This document shows, one piece after another, positions 34,731-47,071 of a stretch of DNA of 64,000 nucleotides. A model generated the notes under the pieces. The model had not been told where the DNA came from. It saw only the letters and a list, made by a program, of their open reading frames with translations, and ran no database searches. Numbering within the stretch: position 1 is the first letter of the stretch; every line of letters begins with the position of its first letter. Source of the stretch: Scatophagus argus (taxonomy: Eukaryota > Chordata > Actinopteri > Scatophagidae); contig NC_058506.1 of NCBI RefSeq assembly GCF_020382885.2, positions 22,918,318 through 22,982,317 on the forward strand, in the 5' to 3' direction. A program made the position numbers and the translations under genes.

Positions 34731-36985
34731 CAGTGATTTTCAGCCACTGTGCTGAGATCGCTAAGTGTACCGTGGGAAATTATCCAATTTCACTCAATTA
34801 GTCTTAAAACACACGGAAATTAATTAATTATTATTTGCAAATACTATGCCGTCACTGGCACTTCCATGTCAGTGGGTGGCAGCATACAGCTAATTGCCTT
34901 GTTGCTTCTAACAACAGAGTTAGTGATGCATGATTCAGGCAGCGGTGACAGTGATGGAGAAGTTTTTAAAAAGGGAAAATGCAGGCTCAAAGTGAACAAA
35001 ACTCTGACCCAGATGAAGGCCCTGGCTATGAGGGGAGGCCAAACGAAAGCAAAGACGGTGAGCTCGAGGTAGCACAGCTTCGTCACCTTTCGGATTTACT
35101 TTCACGTAAATCGCGTTCGTTTGAAGGTGCAGCTCTGAAAACAACAAAGTGACAACCTTGAGATGTTCCCACTCACTGAGGAAAGGAAACCCGTCAACAC
35201 TGCTGCACTGTGCGAGCTCATGGCTAAACCTTTGAAAACTCTGCAGGAGAAGTTGTCATTTTATTTGTCTTCACCCTTCACTGAATGCTTTGACTGGATT
35301 AGGGACAGATAGACAGATAGATAGATGGATAGATGGATAGATTGATCCCGAGGGACATTCAAGATAAAAAAAAAATAGAATGTAAGTTTTGTAAGAGTAA
35401 GAGCCAGAGTTTAGCTGTTATTGTACAGTGTGATGGCATGTGGCAGGAGAGACTTCCTGTAGCAGCCTGTGGGAGAAGGTGCTCCTCTGTCTGTCTGCTG
35501 TGTGATGGAGGAGGTGCTGATCGTTGTCCACGATGGATAACAGTTTGTTCAGCGTCCTGCTCCCCACCACGGTCTCAACAGACTCCAGCCTGAGACCGAG
35601 CACAGAGCCAGCCCTCTTCATGATCTTATCAAGTCTGTTAGCGTCGCTGGCTCTGATGCTGCTGCCCCAACACACCACAGCAGAGAAAATGGCAACAACA
35701 GACTGGTAGAAGATCTCCAACATCTTGCTGCACACGTTGAAGGATCTCAGCTTCCTCAGGAAACAGAGTGTGCTCATCCCCTTCTTGTACACCGCCTCGG
35801 TGTTAGATGTCCAGTCCAGCCTGTTGCCGATCACCACTCCCAGGTATCTGTAGTCCTCCACCTCCTCCACCACCTCCACCTTGATCTGTAGTGGCTGTGA
35901 AGGCGTCCTCCTCCTCCATTCAGTCCCAGGTGACCGCTCTACAAAGTTGTCCACCAGTGTCCTGTACTCACCCTCCTCTCCCTGCCTAATACACCCGACA
36001 ACAGCTGAGTCATCAGAAAGCTTGACATGACTCAGAGTTGTACTGAAAGTCAGTGGTGTATCAGGTGAAGAGGAAGGCAGAGAGCACAGTTCCCTGTGGA
36101 GCTCCTACATCACTGACCACCACATCAGACAGGACGCTGCCCAGCCGGACAAACTGTGGCCTGCCTGTCAAGTAGTCAGTAATCCAGGAGATCCTCGTGT
36201 CGTCATCACCCATCACCTGCAGCTTCTCACCCAGCAGCAGAGGTTGATGAAAGCACTGGAGAAATCAAAGAATGTGATCCTCACTGGATCTCCTCCACCA
36301 TCCAGATGCAGATGGGCTCGTTGCAGCAGGTAGATGACAGCATCGTCGACTCCTAAATGGGACTGGTAGGCAAATTGCAAGGGGTCCAGAAATGTCCTCA
36401 CCTGTGGCCTCAGCTGGGCTAAGACCAGTCTCTCCAGGACCTTCATCACATGAGATGTGAGGGCGACTGGTCTGTAGTCTGCCGGGTCAGATGGCCTCGA
36501 CCTCTTGGGGACTGGAACCAGGCAGGACGTCTTCCGCAGTGTCGGGACTTTCTCCTGACTCAGAATCAGCTTGTACAGATATCCCAGTACAGGAGACAGC
36601 TGGCTGGCACAGGTCTTCAGGGTCCTGGGTGACATACAGCTCAGCATCAGTTGTTGAAAAGGACATGACTTTACAGGAGCAGGAGGACCTAACTGCACTG
36701 AAACAAGATCGTGGTTTAAAGCTAAGCTTTGCTGATCTACCTTCGGACAGTTTTTGGTTGACTGCTGCCAAGGACTTCCCCATTCTGGCCAACCAAGCTA
36801 TTTCGACATTGCTCCCATTTTCCACCACATATCTATGTCAGCTGAGCTTTTCAAGCCTGACTGCCATAAAAACTAAGAACAGAGAGAGACTGAGAGCTGT
36901 TGAAGAAGAGCTTCATGTGTGTCTTTCTTCAGTTCCTGCCAGGATATCAGCTTTGTGTTCATCTAAACAGGCCCAGGTTTCACAC
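34731..36985 (+). mobile_element. hAT transposon remnant (ZBED5/Buster-like), split by a LINE
   Basis: It begins with a hAT-type end, CAGTGATTTTCAGCCACTG. A transposase N-terminus (MEKFLKRENAG, ATG at 34954) is followed by EMFPLTEERKPVNTA and SSPFTECFDWIRD up to 35310. After a LINE insertion it resumes with [20 protein letters not shown] and the dimerisation region [20 protein letters not shown] and IKTKNRERL (to about 36985). Most of the catalytic middle is absent, and the reading frame changes between blocks, so it is not active. Host genes derived from this family exist, but the decay here argues for a plain fossil transposon. Confidence 0.75.
35308..36655 (-). mobile_element. LINE retrotransposon, CR1/Rex1-like, 5' truncated
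   Basis: The minus strand encodes reverse transcriptase blocks: [56 protein letters not shown] and ITFFDFSSAF, later the LSDDSAVVGCI active-site region (near 36000) and the LINE C-terminal DYRYLGVVIGNRLDW to SRTLNKLLSIVDN. Blocks lie in different frames, so it is inactive. The 3' end on the left has GATTGATCCCGAGGGACATT and a GATA/GATG tail (35308-35345). It is inserted in the hAT remnant. The clade name is by resemblance only. Confidence 0.85.
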
Positions 36986-37336
36986 CGAGTGAGTACGAAT
37001 AAATACTATGACTACATTGTCATTATATTGTGTCTGTGTTAGGCTACAGAGGGTCACGTTGGTTCTGTTTGGTTGGTGTTGTGCCACAGACAGACGACAG
37101 CTTCCTGTCAGGGTCGACACACTCGGCCGTCATGAGGGGTGTGCTCTGAACACGGGGGTCTCGTGTGATTGGCTGTTTGTTGGTTTCACCTAAACGTCTC
37201 CATGAACAGTCTGAGATGTGATTCTGTTTAGCTGAATGAAAACTAAGCAACAAAAACAACAAGTGCTCAGATCTGAAGGAGGATAACCTGAGTCACAACA
37301 TTCAGCTGAGGCTCCCACACGTCCACACTCAGAAAC

Positions 37337-37537
37337 GTGTGTGTGTGTGTGTGTGTGTGAGTGTGTGTGAGTGTGAGTGTGAGTGTGTGAGTGTGTGTGT
37401 GAGTGTGTGAGTGTGTGTGAGTGTGTGTGTGTGTGAGTGTGAGTGTGTGTGAGTGTGTGTGAGTGTGTGTGTGAGTGTGTGAGTGTGTGTGTGTGTGAGT
37501 GTGAGTGTGTGTGAGTGTGTGTGTGTGTGTGTGTCCA
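37337..37537. repeat. Compound (TG)n/(TGAG)n microsatellite
   Basis: About 200 bases of TG units regularly broken by GAGTG, forming a higher-order pattern repeated at least twice (near 37385-37440 and 37460-37515). Confidence 0.92.
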
Positions 37538-37539
37538 AA

Positions 37540-38369
37540 TGCTTTGTGTGCTTTAAAAGGTGACATCAGTGTCCTTCCTGAAGGAGTCATTAGATTTGAC
37601 TTGAGTAAAAATGTCCTCTCTGTGGTGTAAAAAACTGTTAGAAGTCAAATCCTCATAGCAGACCCCGACTCCAGGTGGGCACCTGAACAGAAAGGGAAGC
37701 TGACAGGTTGACACAACACCTCAACTGTCTTCATACTGATTAGAACCTAAAGATCTAAGCACAGGGTTTGGAGGCTTCCCGTGAACCATCACAAAGGTAC
37801 TTAAGCCATGCTTGTTTTATCACATCGTTTACAACAACGAGAGGCCAAAGCTGACAAACCTCTTACGTACCAGCTAGCATTCCCCCTTTGGTCATGTGGA
37901 AGAGAGCACATGGCAAACCAAGTTTTCAAGCCCAAGCCTAATTGTGTTCAGATGGGCTCCAGATTTTGACCATAATGCCTTTTCATCAGCTGTAAATGGT
38001 TGTTAGATGATGGGGGTTGACATCAGGCTGAGGAGAGGAAAAGAAGACTCGAAACACATCATCATTCACAGCAGCAGCTATTCAAGCTGCATTTGCAGAA
38101 GCGTTTCCTTCAGACTGAGGATCAGAGAGCATCACATTCTATCACAGAAACATTTGCCAGCAACAATATAGCTTGATCCTGACCGGTAAATGTCAACATG
38201 AATCTTTCTGGCTTTCCTACTTTCTTGTACCATTCTTTCTCAATGCCTGCCGTTCACCGTCAGGTGCTGTACAGTCCAATTCCTGTGTAACTCCCTGCTT
38301 GTGTGCTGTGTGTGTGTGCATGAATGATATGAACTCTTGTGAGATGTGTGTCAGTGTGTCACGCAGCAG
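37540..38369. other. Spacer next to the retroviral fossil
   Basis: No gene recognised. Part may belong to the neighbouring retroviral fossil, but I could not support that. Confidence 0.3.
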
Positions 38370-40140
38370 TTGCCATTCATAGACATAAGCAGCTCTAATG
38401 GGCTGTATTAACCATTGACGGTGTTGTGTCAGAGGGACGTGGATAATCTGGATCGCTTCGTTTTGAAACTTTCACCCTGTTAAGTGAGGAGTGAAGAATT
38501 ATACCAAAACGACGCATCAGATCTCTGCCCAGCAGATTGATCAGACAGTTCTTTGGAACAGTGAATGAGTGTTCGATGATGTTCAGTCATTTTGTCATCC
38601 AGTTCACACCGGACAGGGTCTGAACGGTTCTCCCTACATCCCCGTCCACCAGCTCCAGTAGTCAAACAAGTCCTAGCCCTGAGTTTCAGAACAGTAGCTA
38701 AAGCCGTTTGGTTAAAACAGGTGCTGCAGCACCAGAATCAACCAAAAAAACGATGTCATGTCCACTATCGGACAAAGTCAAGGTTGAGAATTTCTTATAT
38801 CCTTCATCATAACACATTGTATAGACAAAGGCGTCGTCTACAGGAGTTAGTATTCGATTTCTCCTCTTTTTGGGTGATTCTGGTGTCATGTTTGTGTAAG
38901 TTTTGGTCTGTTGGTTTGGGTGCTCTGCTTTGTCCCCGGTGGCCCCTGTTTCGCTGGGGTCTGATCACCTTCCCCAGCTCAGTCTGACTCAGCTCCCCTC
39001 TCAGCCCCGTCCTTGTCTCTAGATTCAAGATTCAGGATTCAAGATTCAAGAGTCTTTATTGTCATTTTGCAAGCATAACGAAATTTTGTGCAGATTCTCA
39101 GCTTAGAAACACACTTATAAATAGAGGGCTCAGAGAAAATTAAAATTGCACACTTAAGAAAAAAAAAAAAAATATATATATATAAAAATATAAAATACAA
39201 AATGAGGTAGATAAAAACAAAGTGCACTTAGTGCCAGACTATGTGTATACTGTGTGTGTGTATGCGGCTAGACGGGGGAGGGTGTGTGTGTGAAGTCCTG
39301 TAGGGGGGTGGGACGTGAGTGTGTCACTGTAGGGGGGTTATTGCTTTTACAGCTCTGGGGAAGAAGCTGTCCCTGAGTCTGTTGGTGCTGGTTTTAATGT
39401 TCCTGTACCGCTTTCCTGATGGAAGCGGTACAAACAGTTCGGGTGGGTGGGGTCTGTGGCAATGCGTCTTGCCTTCTTCTGGACTCGGGCAGTGTAAACT
39501 GAGTAGGACAGGGACACTCATTGACCTAGTGTCCCTTTTTGCAGCAGCTGAAACAGGCCTGTGGGTCCCACTGGCCACGCCCTCAGCCCTCGGACGCCTT
39601 CCCTGCCATGATTCACCACAGCATGATACATAGTCAGCTGAGCATCTTCCAGCTTCTTCTGTCTTTTATGCTTTTGTTGCTCACTCTGATGTTTCCAGAT
39701 GTATTCTGCATGCTCGACATGCTGCAGGATCTCAGCGAGGTTGCAGAATCTCCAGGTAATGCAGGAGCAGCGGCAGGCCTCAGCCACTGGCAGGCGCTTT
39801 CTACTTAGGAAGAGATTTTCCAGGTTTGACTCGTAGTCTGAGAGTGCAGCACCTCCCATCCGATTCAGGTGTTGCGTATCGCTGTGGTAGTCAAAGGCTG
39901 CAGTGAGATGGGCCAAAAACACCTTTACAGTCTCATCTGTGTCCTCATACATCAGTGAGTGTCCCTCACTGAGGCCCCTGACGCCGCCTGCAGCTGGTTC
40001 AGGTTTGGGAGACCGTGGAGGTGGGACCATTACTGATGGTGTTGGCGTGGCCGCTGGTGGTGATGGGGGAACAGCTGCTGGGTTGTACGAAGGTGGTGGA
40101 GCAGGGTCCAGATCAGGATGCACTCTCCCAGGGCTCAGCT
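38370..40140 (-). mobile_element. Endogenous retrovirus fossil (gag and protease parts)
   Basis: On the minus strand, 39518-40140 resembles a retroviral gag (Pro-rich region, then a capsid/nucleocapsid-like stretch), and about 38480-38890 resembles the aspartic protease region. It is probably a class I, gamma/epsilon-like element. It is broken, with several breaks, and is interrupted by a repeat at about 39025-39510. No polymerase, envelope or LTR was identified with confidence. The insertion and the decay suggest an old copy. It is a fossil, not a host gene. Confidence 0.65.
39025..39510 (-). mobile_element. LINE-like 3' repeat inserted in the retroviral fossil
   Basis: Tandem ATTCAAGATTCA units (39022-39050) are followed by GAGTCTTTATTGTCATTTTG, a 3' end frequent in fish genomes, then by AGCTCTGGGGAAGAAGCTGT and CGTCTTGCCTTCTTCTGGAC further in, which are typical of the inner part of such elements. 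The short tandem tail on the left indicates minus-strand orientation. Family name not determined. Confidence 0.6.
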
Positions 40141-42350
40141 CCGAAGCAAGAGGATAGAGTTGATTACGGTGTGCTGTTTGTTCTTCTCTGTTTTTTAGTT
40201 CTATGTTTTACCTCTTAATCTGTATTTCCATCGTCCACATGCCATATGCTTTCTAGGCTACCTTAAAGGACATAAAATCCTTCTTTTTTTTCTTCTGTCT
40301 CATATTACACAGAATCTCCTTTTTCTGTCTTCTGTCTTTCTGGCCTTTGTCTCGTTTGCATCAGCTGTCTGTCACTCAAACTGCCCTCAAACCTGGAAAA
40401 CCTATACTGTTATTCCTGTTGAATCCTTGATTACACCTACCAAGACATTTTTCATTCATAAACAGACATAATACTGGTAATGGGGTTGGATCTCCTGTCC
40501 AGACTCAGCACAGTCATGTTGTCTAGGAAGGCTTTTTCTCATCCCCAGAGTTCCAACTTCTTCTTGTACTCAGACTTGGAGTCAGCTAAGCAAGGTTAGC
40601 ATTAGAACAGATCTGCCAGCTCTCCCTGTATCTCTACAGTAGGCGGGATTGGTACCACACGGCTGCCTCTTCTTTACTGTAATCCTTCACAGAAGCAGCT
40701 GTCTTTACCTAGTTTGTCGATAATTGCTTCTAAATATCAATCGTCAGCAATTTAAATTCTCGTTCACCATCCCCAGCGGACACGGTGCGCCTCCGTTCGC
40801 GGAGAAATTTCCTATTCCTACCAGTGGTCGCAGCCCATCCTCATCCCCACTTTGTGATGTAAACAAACTTTTTTTGGTGAAGAGAAAAACAATGTAGACA
40901 AAGACTGTTTGGTTTGAGAGCAAGTGTTGAGTCACACTCGAGTGTGGATTCAGGCCAACTGAAAAAACAGCAGTAAGAAACAGAATGTATTTATATCTGC
41001 ATATGAGTGGTGAATGTGACCAGACCAGACAGGTGAACTACATGTCAGACAGACAAGAGAAACCAAACAAAAAGTGTCATTAATTAAGTGAGATGCGACT
41101 AAAGCATCTACAAGACGAGTCTTAATCAGCTTTGTGGTCAGACATTCAAGTAGAGTTGTGTGTGGCCCTGCAAAGTTACCACAAATCGTATTTATAAAAA
41201 TGTGCTGAGAGAAACTTCATGACAAGACAAAACAAGACAACTTTATTTGTACGGCCCATTTGTACAGCAGTTTGTCTCAAAGGGCTCAACATAACATCAG
41301 CAACATCCTCTGCCCTTCGACCCTCACATCGACTGAGGAAAAACTCCCAGAAGAACCTTTAACAGGAAACACTGGGAGAAAGCTCAGGGTGAACAACAGA
41401 GGAGGGATCCCTCACCCAGGACGGGCAGACGTGCAATGGATGTTGTACAGGCAGGAAAGCAGTTAACAACAAGACAACAACAAGTAAACTAAAAAGACAA
41501 GTAAAACAAAATCTCAACTCAAAAAAATTTTAAATTTTCATGTCATTCATCCGTTAGGCAGACAGGCAGGAAACACAGAAGACATTTAATAATTAACTGT
41601 CTGAGCATAACAATACATGGAATAAAACAGTAATGTTCCATCACACTCTCCAGACCAAACAAAGAGTCACATGACCATGTTTCAGTCTTCAAAGGCTGAT
41701 GCATGTCTGATAAAGAAGTCAGACTGGGATATCTGCTGTGTGCAGAAGGTTGGACTACAGAGGCATTTGATCCTCAGTGAAGATGGAGACAGTCAGCGAT
41801 CAGCATCACTGATGTGTCTGATGTGCCCTGCAACAAAAAGTTTTGAACACATTCAGACAGAACGGCGCTCGACAAAACACTGTACAATATATAGTTAGGT
41901 ACACGTAAACATGTACACAGCCAAGAAACAAGAACCTTTATAAATCTGTGCCAGGGTGGACGTGAACGGCAGCCTCGAGAAGATGGTGATTAAAAGTCCG
42001 TCAGAGTTTCTGGCTGTGTGATCACTTAGAGAAGAGAGCAGGTTGGACGTGATTCTCCACTTGAAGGAACAGCGTTCGACCTCATCGCAGCCTTTAATGC
42101 TCCTGATGTTTTGATTTGCTTTGTGAATCAGCCCACACTGTGGAGCATCACAGAGGCTGTCAGTCAGTGGCCAGTGGTGCTCAGGACTGTGTCACACCTT
42201 TTGGGTGTGGTCTGTGTTTGTTTCCCTGATCTGATCAGATCAGAGAGCGCTGTCATTTCTGACTGCTGAGCACACCGAGAAGAGGGCTTCTTTCATTGAC
42301 CTCACTTTCATTTTATTCATTTATCACTTTAAAGGGTCTCTCACCTGAGC
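40141..42350. other. Spacer upstream of the unknown gene
   Basis: No coding exon recognised apart from the repeat at 41225. Some of the left part may be flank of the retroviral fossil. Confidence 0.35.
41225..41470. repeat. Teleost interspersed repeat
   Basis: Contains ACAACTTTATTTGTACGGCC, AAAAACTCCCAGAAGAACC, GAGGAGGGATCCCTCACCCA and CAGACGTGCAATGGATGTTG. These phrases occur together in a repeat common in percomorph genomes and are likely a LINE 3' region. Family not named with confidence. Confidence 0.6.
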
Positions 42351-45300
42351 ATGAAGAGACTTGTCAACAGGAGAGGATATAAAGAACATGTTTTTGAAGA
42401 GCTGCATCTGAAGCTGAAAGATCTGAAACAGAAAGCTCAGGATTTGATGAACCAGTACCTCATCAAAGACAACATCCCACCTTACCCCCGACCAGAGTTT
42501 CACGTGTCTCATCTGAAACACGACACGGACCGGGACGGGTTACGTGGCATCAGGAGGGATATGGGCTTCAAGAACCCGGACGAGAATGAAGACTCTCTGC
42601 TGTGGTGGAGTCTGGTGGTGGGACCTGACCAGATGAAGTCGGCTGAGAGGAGGCTCCTGGAGACCACCTACCCAGACCGGACCGAGGAGCAGGTCCAGAC
42701 ACAGCAGAGCTTCCTGGGAAAGTTCGCCACCTCCCCGGCCTTCAAGAAGTCCTCCAGGCTGGGCTCGTACCGCTTCACCTTCCCCCTGGACGAGGTGCTG
42801 AAGGCCTACAGCCAGCAGGTACTGAGAGTCAGGTTAGAGCCGATCACAGTTTGTGTGATGTCAAAAGTACAAAACAAATCAAACAGGAGGGGGCCTGTGC
42901 TGTTATTGTTAGTCGTAGTGTTGACATCAGCTGCTCACATGAGACTTTGTTCAGCTCCACGCAGCTGATCGGTCGCCGTCTGAAGTGTGTGTGAATGTCA
43001 GGGCGGCGTGGGTGAGGGGAAGTTTCCGACACCCTTCCACCATCCAGTGAGCAGCTCTGAGAGCCCAAACTGGAGGCCCAGCTGCCTTTACTGGTTCTGA
43101 AGGCTGCGAGCTCCTGCTGGCAGCTCGTGCTGTTGGATTAATGTGTTAACAAGGATACAATGTTATGCAGAGGTGTACTTATAACAATTTTATAGACAAA
43201 TGCTATTATTTATAGTCGCGGCGGAGAGTGGGTGGTGGGGTGGGCGGGCGTAACAGAAAATAATTGAGAAGCACTGGATTAATCTGAGACAGCAGTCACT
43301 GATTTCGTTGCTGTTTGGTGTTCAGTGAATGGTCGTACAACTTTTGTGAAATCACTTTAAATCCGTCTGCAGTTTTTAAAGGTTTTAGGAAATTAGGAAG
43401 TGCCAGTGACCAATCACAGCAGGGAGATGTCAGCAGCCTGTCCTCACCTCGAAACTCTCAAAAGTCAACGTCACCAAAAATGCAGAGAGTGCAGCTGAGC
43501 CAGTGTGTTTTGCAATGAGCCGTGGTAACTGATCTGTCCGCTCTTGCGATGTGCACAGACGTGGTTTCTTTATGTCCACACATTATGATACTAATCACAG
43601 CCGTACGAACGACTTTGTCTGCGGCCGCACGCCCCATGTGATCAAACAAACGTTTGAGCAATGCTGACATACCTGCCTGCCCGCCTGCACAAACTCCCTC
43701 ATCCAGTCTGAGGTTATCCCACTCATCAGCCTCTTACACACAGACCAAACAGTATATTTAGAATTTAATTAAAGGTAGGAAGATGGGAAGAATTCATATC
43801 AACGCATGACATTATTCTGACTGATTGTTGGGCTGCTGAAATGTGGTCAGGTAACATTAAAACCTTATTCTGAAAAATCATCATATGTGAGACTGAGAAG
43901 GAGCCTTAACTCCGTCCTGATTCATGCTGCAAAGCAGAGAGAGAAGTAACAAGATGCTCTGAGTTGTCAGGTATGTTCACCTGCCTGGCTGAGCCCAAGT
44001 CCTGCCCACACTGGAGCAGGGAGGCAAACAGCACAATATGGGCAAAACGCAGACTCTGACGCTGAGCTGAAGTGAAAGTGAAAGTGAAAGTGAAAGTGAA
44101 TAAAGCGTCCTGTTTCTGTCTTTCTTCCATTAAAACCTCTTGTATTGTCTCCAGTTTTGCTCCAACAATCAGCCTGTCCTGCGGGTCTTAAAGACCGTCC
44201 TGTACAAACAGGAAGTGATGTACGCTGTGCTGGTCCACAGCCCAACCAACCAGGAGCTGTGGTCACACCTTCCTCTGCTGACTGATGACCCAAACTCTGT
44301 CTGCGCTTTCAAAGATGGCTGCTTCATCTGGCGGCCTGAGGCCATGTGTGAGACACACAGGTAAGGACAGGACAACGAAACGTGATGACACGTTGAGTCT
44401 TTGAGACGTTTAAAACATCTCTGTGCGGCAGTAATAGACGTGATGATGTCACTTCCTGTAAGAAGACGCGCTGTGACGTTTAAGCCGTTGATCGCGTGCT
44501 GAAATGTTTTGTTTGTCTCTCTCATGTTGTCAGATATGCTTTGGTCCTGAGGCCTGATGAGAAGCAGATGAGAGCGGAGGAGGTTTCGTCTCGCCGTGAG
44601 TTTTATGTTTGGGACAACGTGAGCGTCGCCCTGCATGTGGGCGAACAGGTAGACTCAGTGCTCCTCCTGCTGACTGTGTGCAGACTGTCCCACCTCCTCC
44701 TCAGTCTGTGTAGGAAACTGAAAGTGAAACTGGATGTTTCCATGCATGTTCTAAAGATAAACAGGTTCTGACGGATCAGCAGGTTCTGATGGATCTGATC
44801 CTCTGATTCAGATACATTTCAAGAGTCATTTTGCTTTTATTTCAGCACCTTTTCTCCGATGAGTCTCGTCTGTAAAGTCTTAATGTTTGGTGAAAATGTT
44901 TTACATCTGGACTGGAGGACAAACCCAAGAAGCTTCCTGCCACAGGGTGTCACGTTCAACATACACAGCATCATGATGTTTCTTCACGATCGTGACCCTC
45001 TCCAACATTAATGACATCCTTCTTTGTGCTGAATTCCCACATTGTGGGCTCTGTGTTACACTGTCATTTAACAATAATCTGAGCTGGATGTTAGCCTGGC
45101 TGAGGACGATCTCGCCCTGCATCTTCACCACCTTCTGACCTCTGGACACGTCTTTCATTCAGCGACCCTGCAGTCGTTCTGCTCGTCATCTTCTTCTGTT
45201 CTTCTGCTGTTTCAGGTGCTGAACTTTGGTGCTGACCGGCTGAGAGAAAACCTGACATTCTGTAGCAGAGCAAAGCCTATAATCATACGTCATCACAAGT

Positions 45301-45395
45301 TTGATGACTTCTCACAAGCTGAACAGTTAGTTAAGAAACTGTGGCCTCGCCATCCATCCCTACTGGACAGAGCATATAAATTAAGGGTTCAATAA
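42351..45395 (+). CDS. Teleost protein of unknown function (four exons)
   Basis: I do not recognise a named gene or a known domain; it resembles uncharacterised multi-copy fish proteins I recall without a function. Exons 42351-42818, 44155-44360, 44534-44648 and 45216-45395 fit in phase (322 aa). The N-terminal helical part (KLKDLKQKAQDLMNQYL) leads to PPYPRPEFHVSHLKHDTDRD, LWWSLVVGP, FLGKFATSPAFKKSSRLGSY and FTFPLDEVL. Exon 2 has VLKTVLYKQEVMYAVLVHSP and FIWRPEAMCETH; exon 3 YALVLRPDEKQ and FYVWDNVSVALHV; exon 4 LNFGADRLRENL. No signal peptide or membrane segment is evident, so it is probably cytosolic. The start is the first ATG of the exon 1 frame. AATAAA is at 45458. Exons 2-3 and flanking introns are copied inverted at 47568-48693. 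Confidence 0.75.
43145..43280. repeat. Possible hAT-type terminal fragment
   Basis: The stretch ends GTAACAGAAAATAATTGAGA-AGCACTGG, whose complement starts CCAGTGCTTCTCAATT, like a hAT terminal repeat. Only one end was seen, so this is weak. It lies in intron 1 of the unknown gene. Confidence 0.35.
43588..44723 (+). repeat. Left arm of inverted duplication
   Basis: From ATACTAATCACAGCC in intron 1 through exons 2 and 3 to GGAAACTGAA in intron 3, this arm is nearly identical to the reverse complement of 47568-48693; only a handful of base differences were seen by eye. A GTGAAA tandem run lies inside (44071-44099). Confidence 0.9.
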
Positions 45396-47071
45396 CAAAC
45401 TTTAATTTAGCTATTTAATTTCAGATGATGTTATAATCGTGCCTTGTGGTTGAGTGTAATAAACTGTGCCTTTTCTTCTTCTTCTTCTATCTACTCGTGT
45501 GTATTGAGTTGATTTGTGCTCGTGCACTGCCAGCATTTCAATAGCATCCTGATGAGTTTCCCTCATCGTATGTTCAGTGTAGACGCAGGAGGTCTTTTGG
45601 ACATGTGCAGAGTGTGATGTTTGTCTTAATGTGTGTCTGTGACCTCTGACCTCAGGTGGGAAGCTTCCTGTGAACAGGTTGGCTGTAACATGGAGCTCAT
45701 AGGTCACATTAGGGTGACTGTATTCTGTTGTGTTGATCAGAAAGGCAGAACTATGGGAGAATTTTAATCACACATGCATAAAAACTGTGGAGTCACTGTT
45801 AACCAGAAGAGGGTCACATGACCTTTAGATGTCTTTATTCATTCAGCTCATTTGTCCATCAAGAAGTAGACAGTAGTATACAACAGAAACACAGTACAAG
45901 TGCCTCAGACTTTACTTCCCACCATGTTGATGAAACCATCAGTGATCTGAAGCTGAAGCTCTGCTGCCACCTGCTGCTCCTCACTGCAGGGTCATGGTCA
46001 ACACCTTAACACTGTATCAATCAAAGCACTGCAGTCTCCTGCTTACCTCAGCAGACCTGGTCAGGGTTTGGTCTTCTGCCCATATTTAAACCACGTTAAT
46101 ATCCATGAAGGTGGTCCTCATCAAGTGTTCAAGATGTAAACTGATCAGATGAGTAACAGTAATACTAAGTTTTTGTATATACTTTTGATGGAGGCTTGTT
46201 TTTCTTTTCTCAGGCATCATTTTTTAATCATTTTAACTTCAGGTTTGAGCTTTATTATTGGACTACTTGAAAAAGAACATAATTTTTAAAATCAGTAAAT
46301 AAAGAATCGGGACATCGTCACCAGATGAAGGTGATGACAGCAGGATAAACATACTGAGCGGACTCCATTACCCACAATGCACAGCTCCCTCTGTGTGTTA
46401 TGTAGGCTGCGTAAAGGGAGCTGAGGAGCAGCTATCTTCAGTTTTAAACTTCTAGTCTTCGGCCGACACAGACTCAAGTCACATCACTTGACTCCATTGT
46501 TCAGATTTCACACAGCGCCCTCTGGAGGCACTCGAGGATTAACACGACCTCAGACATTCACACACCTGGAAAGACACTGAGGGGTTCAAGTTCAGTGTTT
46601 GATCCCAGAATAGACACTTTGCAGAGACTTTGAACTTCAGAAGTATTTACTGGGTAGAATTTCCCCTTTTGCTTGTCTCTCCGACGACGTAACTTTGCTG
46701 CCTCCTATTTTCAACCTCTTCTGCCTGAATCCGATCTTGCCGAGATCCCATTATTCTGGGAGACCACTCTGGTCCCCCACAGGTGCATTATCTTCAGTTG
46801 GAACAACCTTTTGCACATTTTGTTATAATTGTTTTTATTGTTTTAGAATTGTTGAATCAATCAACCAACTTTATTTAAAGTAGAGAATCACAGCATGGAC
46901 CCACACGCCTTTACAAGAGCATAAAACAAACAGCAGAAGATTTAAAACAGATTAAGAAGACACATTAAGAAAGCCCCCAGTGTTAGCGTGGTGAGTGATG
47001 AATCTCTCCTGCTGCAGTGTGATGATGCCTTCTTCAGCCTCTCACCACAGTGCCCAGTTAACTGTTTCATC
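45396..47071. other. Spacer between the inverted gene copies
   Basis: Contains the polyadenylation signal of the left gene (45458-45463), a ZNF143-like phrase ACTCCATTACCCACAATGC (46363-46381) and, at about 46858-46990, a repeat-like stretch starting CAATCAACCAACTTTATTTA. No further exon recognised. Confidence 0.45.

Noticed and set aside
36491-37042. Plus-strand frame of 183 codons as a host gene
   Set aside because: Its first part is antisense to the LINE, and its second part is the hAT transposase end; the frame is a chance join of two mobile elements.
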